In this document: in pieces, positions 63,683 through 64,000 of the stretch
How positions within the stretch are numbered: the first letter of the stretch is position 1
How the letters are laid out: each line of letters opens with the position of its first letter
Assembly (NCBI RefSeq): GCF_030697375.1
Contig: NZ_JAUYQD010000038.1
Location: 1 to 64,000, forward strand
Length of the DNA stretch: 64,000 bases
Origin: Rhodoferax sp.
GTDB taxonomy: Bacteria > Pseudomonadota > Gammaproteobacteria > Burkholderiales > Burkholderiaceae_C
Direction of reading: 5' to 3'
The notes under the pieces: model-generated
Told to the model about the DNA's origin: nothing
Database searches by the model: none
What the model saw: only the letters and a program-made list of their open reading frames with translations
Translations under genes and position numbers: made by a program

Positions 63683-64000
63683 ATGACAACGGCTGCCGAG
63701 ATCAAGCATCTCCAGGAACACGGTTTGTATTCTTCTACCCAAGAGCACGACGCTTGCGGTGTAGGTTTTGTGGCGCACATCAAGGGCACCAAGTCCCATG
63801 ACATCGTCAAAAACGCGCTCAAGATTTTGGAAAACCTGGATCACCGGGGTGCGGTAGGTGCCGACAAACTGATGGGTGATGGCGCTGGCATCTTGATCCA
63901 GTTGCCCGACGCGCTGTACCGCGAAGAGATGGCCGCGCAGGGTGTGGTTTTGCCACCTCCTGGCGAATACGGCGTGGGCATGATCTTTTTGCCCAAGGAG
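63683..64000 (+). CDS. gltB: Glutamate synthase large subunit, N-terminal part (cut by window end)
   Basis: The first 106 residues are visible and match GltB: DACGVGFVAHIKGTKSHDIV contains the amidotransferase nucleophile Cys after a short propeptide, then LDHRGAVGADKLMGDGAGIL. The full enzyme is about 1500-1580 aa and makes glutamate from glutamine and 2-oxoglutarate. A TAGGAGCG site precedes the ATG. Confidence 0.95.
   Translation, partial: MTTAAEIKHLQEHGLYSSTQEHDACGVGFVAHIKGTKSHDIVKNALKILENLDHRGAVGADKLMGDGAGILIQLPDALYREEMAAQGVVLPPPGEYGVGMIFLPKE

Overview
The window looks like a chromosomal segment of a betaproteobacterium in the Comamonadaceae (Rhodoferax/Polaromonas-like). The grounds are the conserved block mrcA (PBP1A) | pilMNOPQ - aroK - aroB - dgt - gltB, the DUF4148 protein, the GC-rich coding style of the first ~45 kb, and a short dispersed repeat (core GCTAT-(N)9-GCTGCT-N-GCGCA followed by GGGGGCTAGAGGCC) that I recall from genomes of this family. 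No rRNA, tRNA, CRISPR array or phage was seen.

Layout. 0-5 kb is a worn accessory patch. It holds a HipA-family kinase lacking its first ~40 residues, an unrecognised 506-aa protein with a PD-(D/E)xK nuclease-like motif lying between two direct copies of the dispersed repeat, fused remnants of a histidine kinase and a LysR regulator, and a secreted alpha/beta hydrolase. 5-10 kb has a response regulator-histidine kinase, a class V aminotransferase, a yqjD-yqjE-yqjK-like membrane-stress cluster and a Bcr/CflA efflux pump. 9.9-10.5 kb is a 533-bp imperfect inverted-repeat element. 10.5-12.6 kb is imuA-imuB and 25.7-29.1 kb is dnaE2 (imuC); each has its own LexA-type box, so the SOS mutasome is split into two loci. 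Between them lie a response regulator-PAS-GGDEF-EAL protein, a DsrE-MFS-ArsR/rhodanese operon, an EamA transporter, an M48 peptidase lipoprotein, a small HTH protein, an SDR, a periplasmic solute-binding protein and two tandem chemoreceptors. 29-36.7 kb holds a giant DUF748/AsmA-like protein, a pirin, a sialidase-like protein coupled to a membrane protein, and a triple-repeat DUF4148 secreted protein. 36.7-43.4 kb is envelope and one-carbon metabolism: GT39, GtrA and GT9 glycosyl-transfer genes, metK, and two tandem LpxL-type acyltransferases. 43.4-47.3 kb holds engB, a cytochrome c4, msrPQ, a tiny lptM lipoprotein and cyaY. 47.3-64 kb is mrcA, the type IV pilus assembly operon pilMNOPQ, an Ig-like repeat lipoprotein, aroKB, dgt, several small conserved genes, a REP-associated transposase (RAYT) with inverted flanks, and the start of gltB.

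The strongest unusual signal is repeat invasion of coding sequence. At least five sense copies of the short repeat sit inside genes (imuB, dnaE2 twice, the DUF748 gene, GT39), all read in the same frame. dnaE2 additionally carries a 90-bp hairpin element and an 81-bp REP-like element, the latter resembling the flanks of the RAYT gene 34 kb away.
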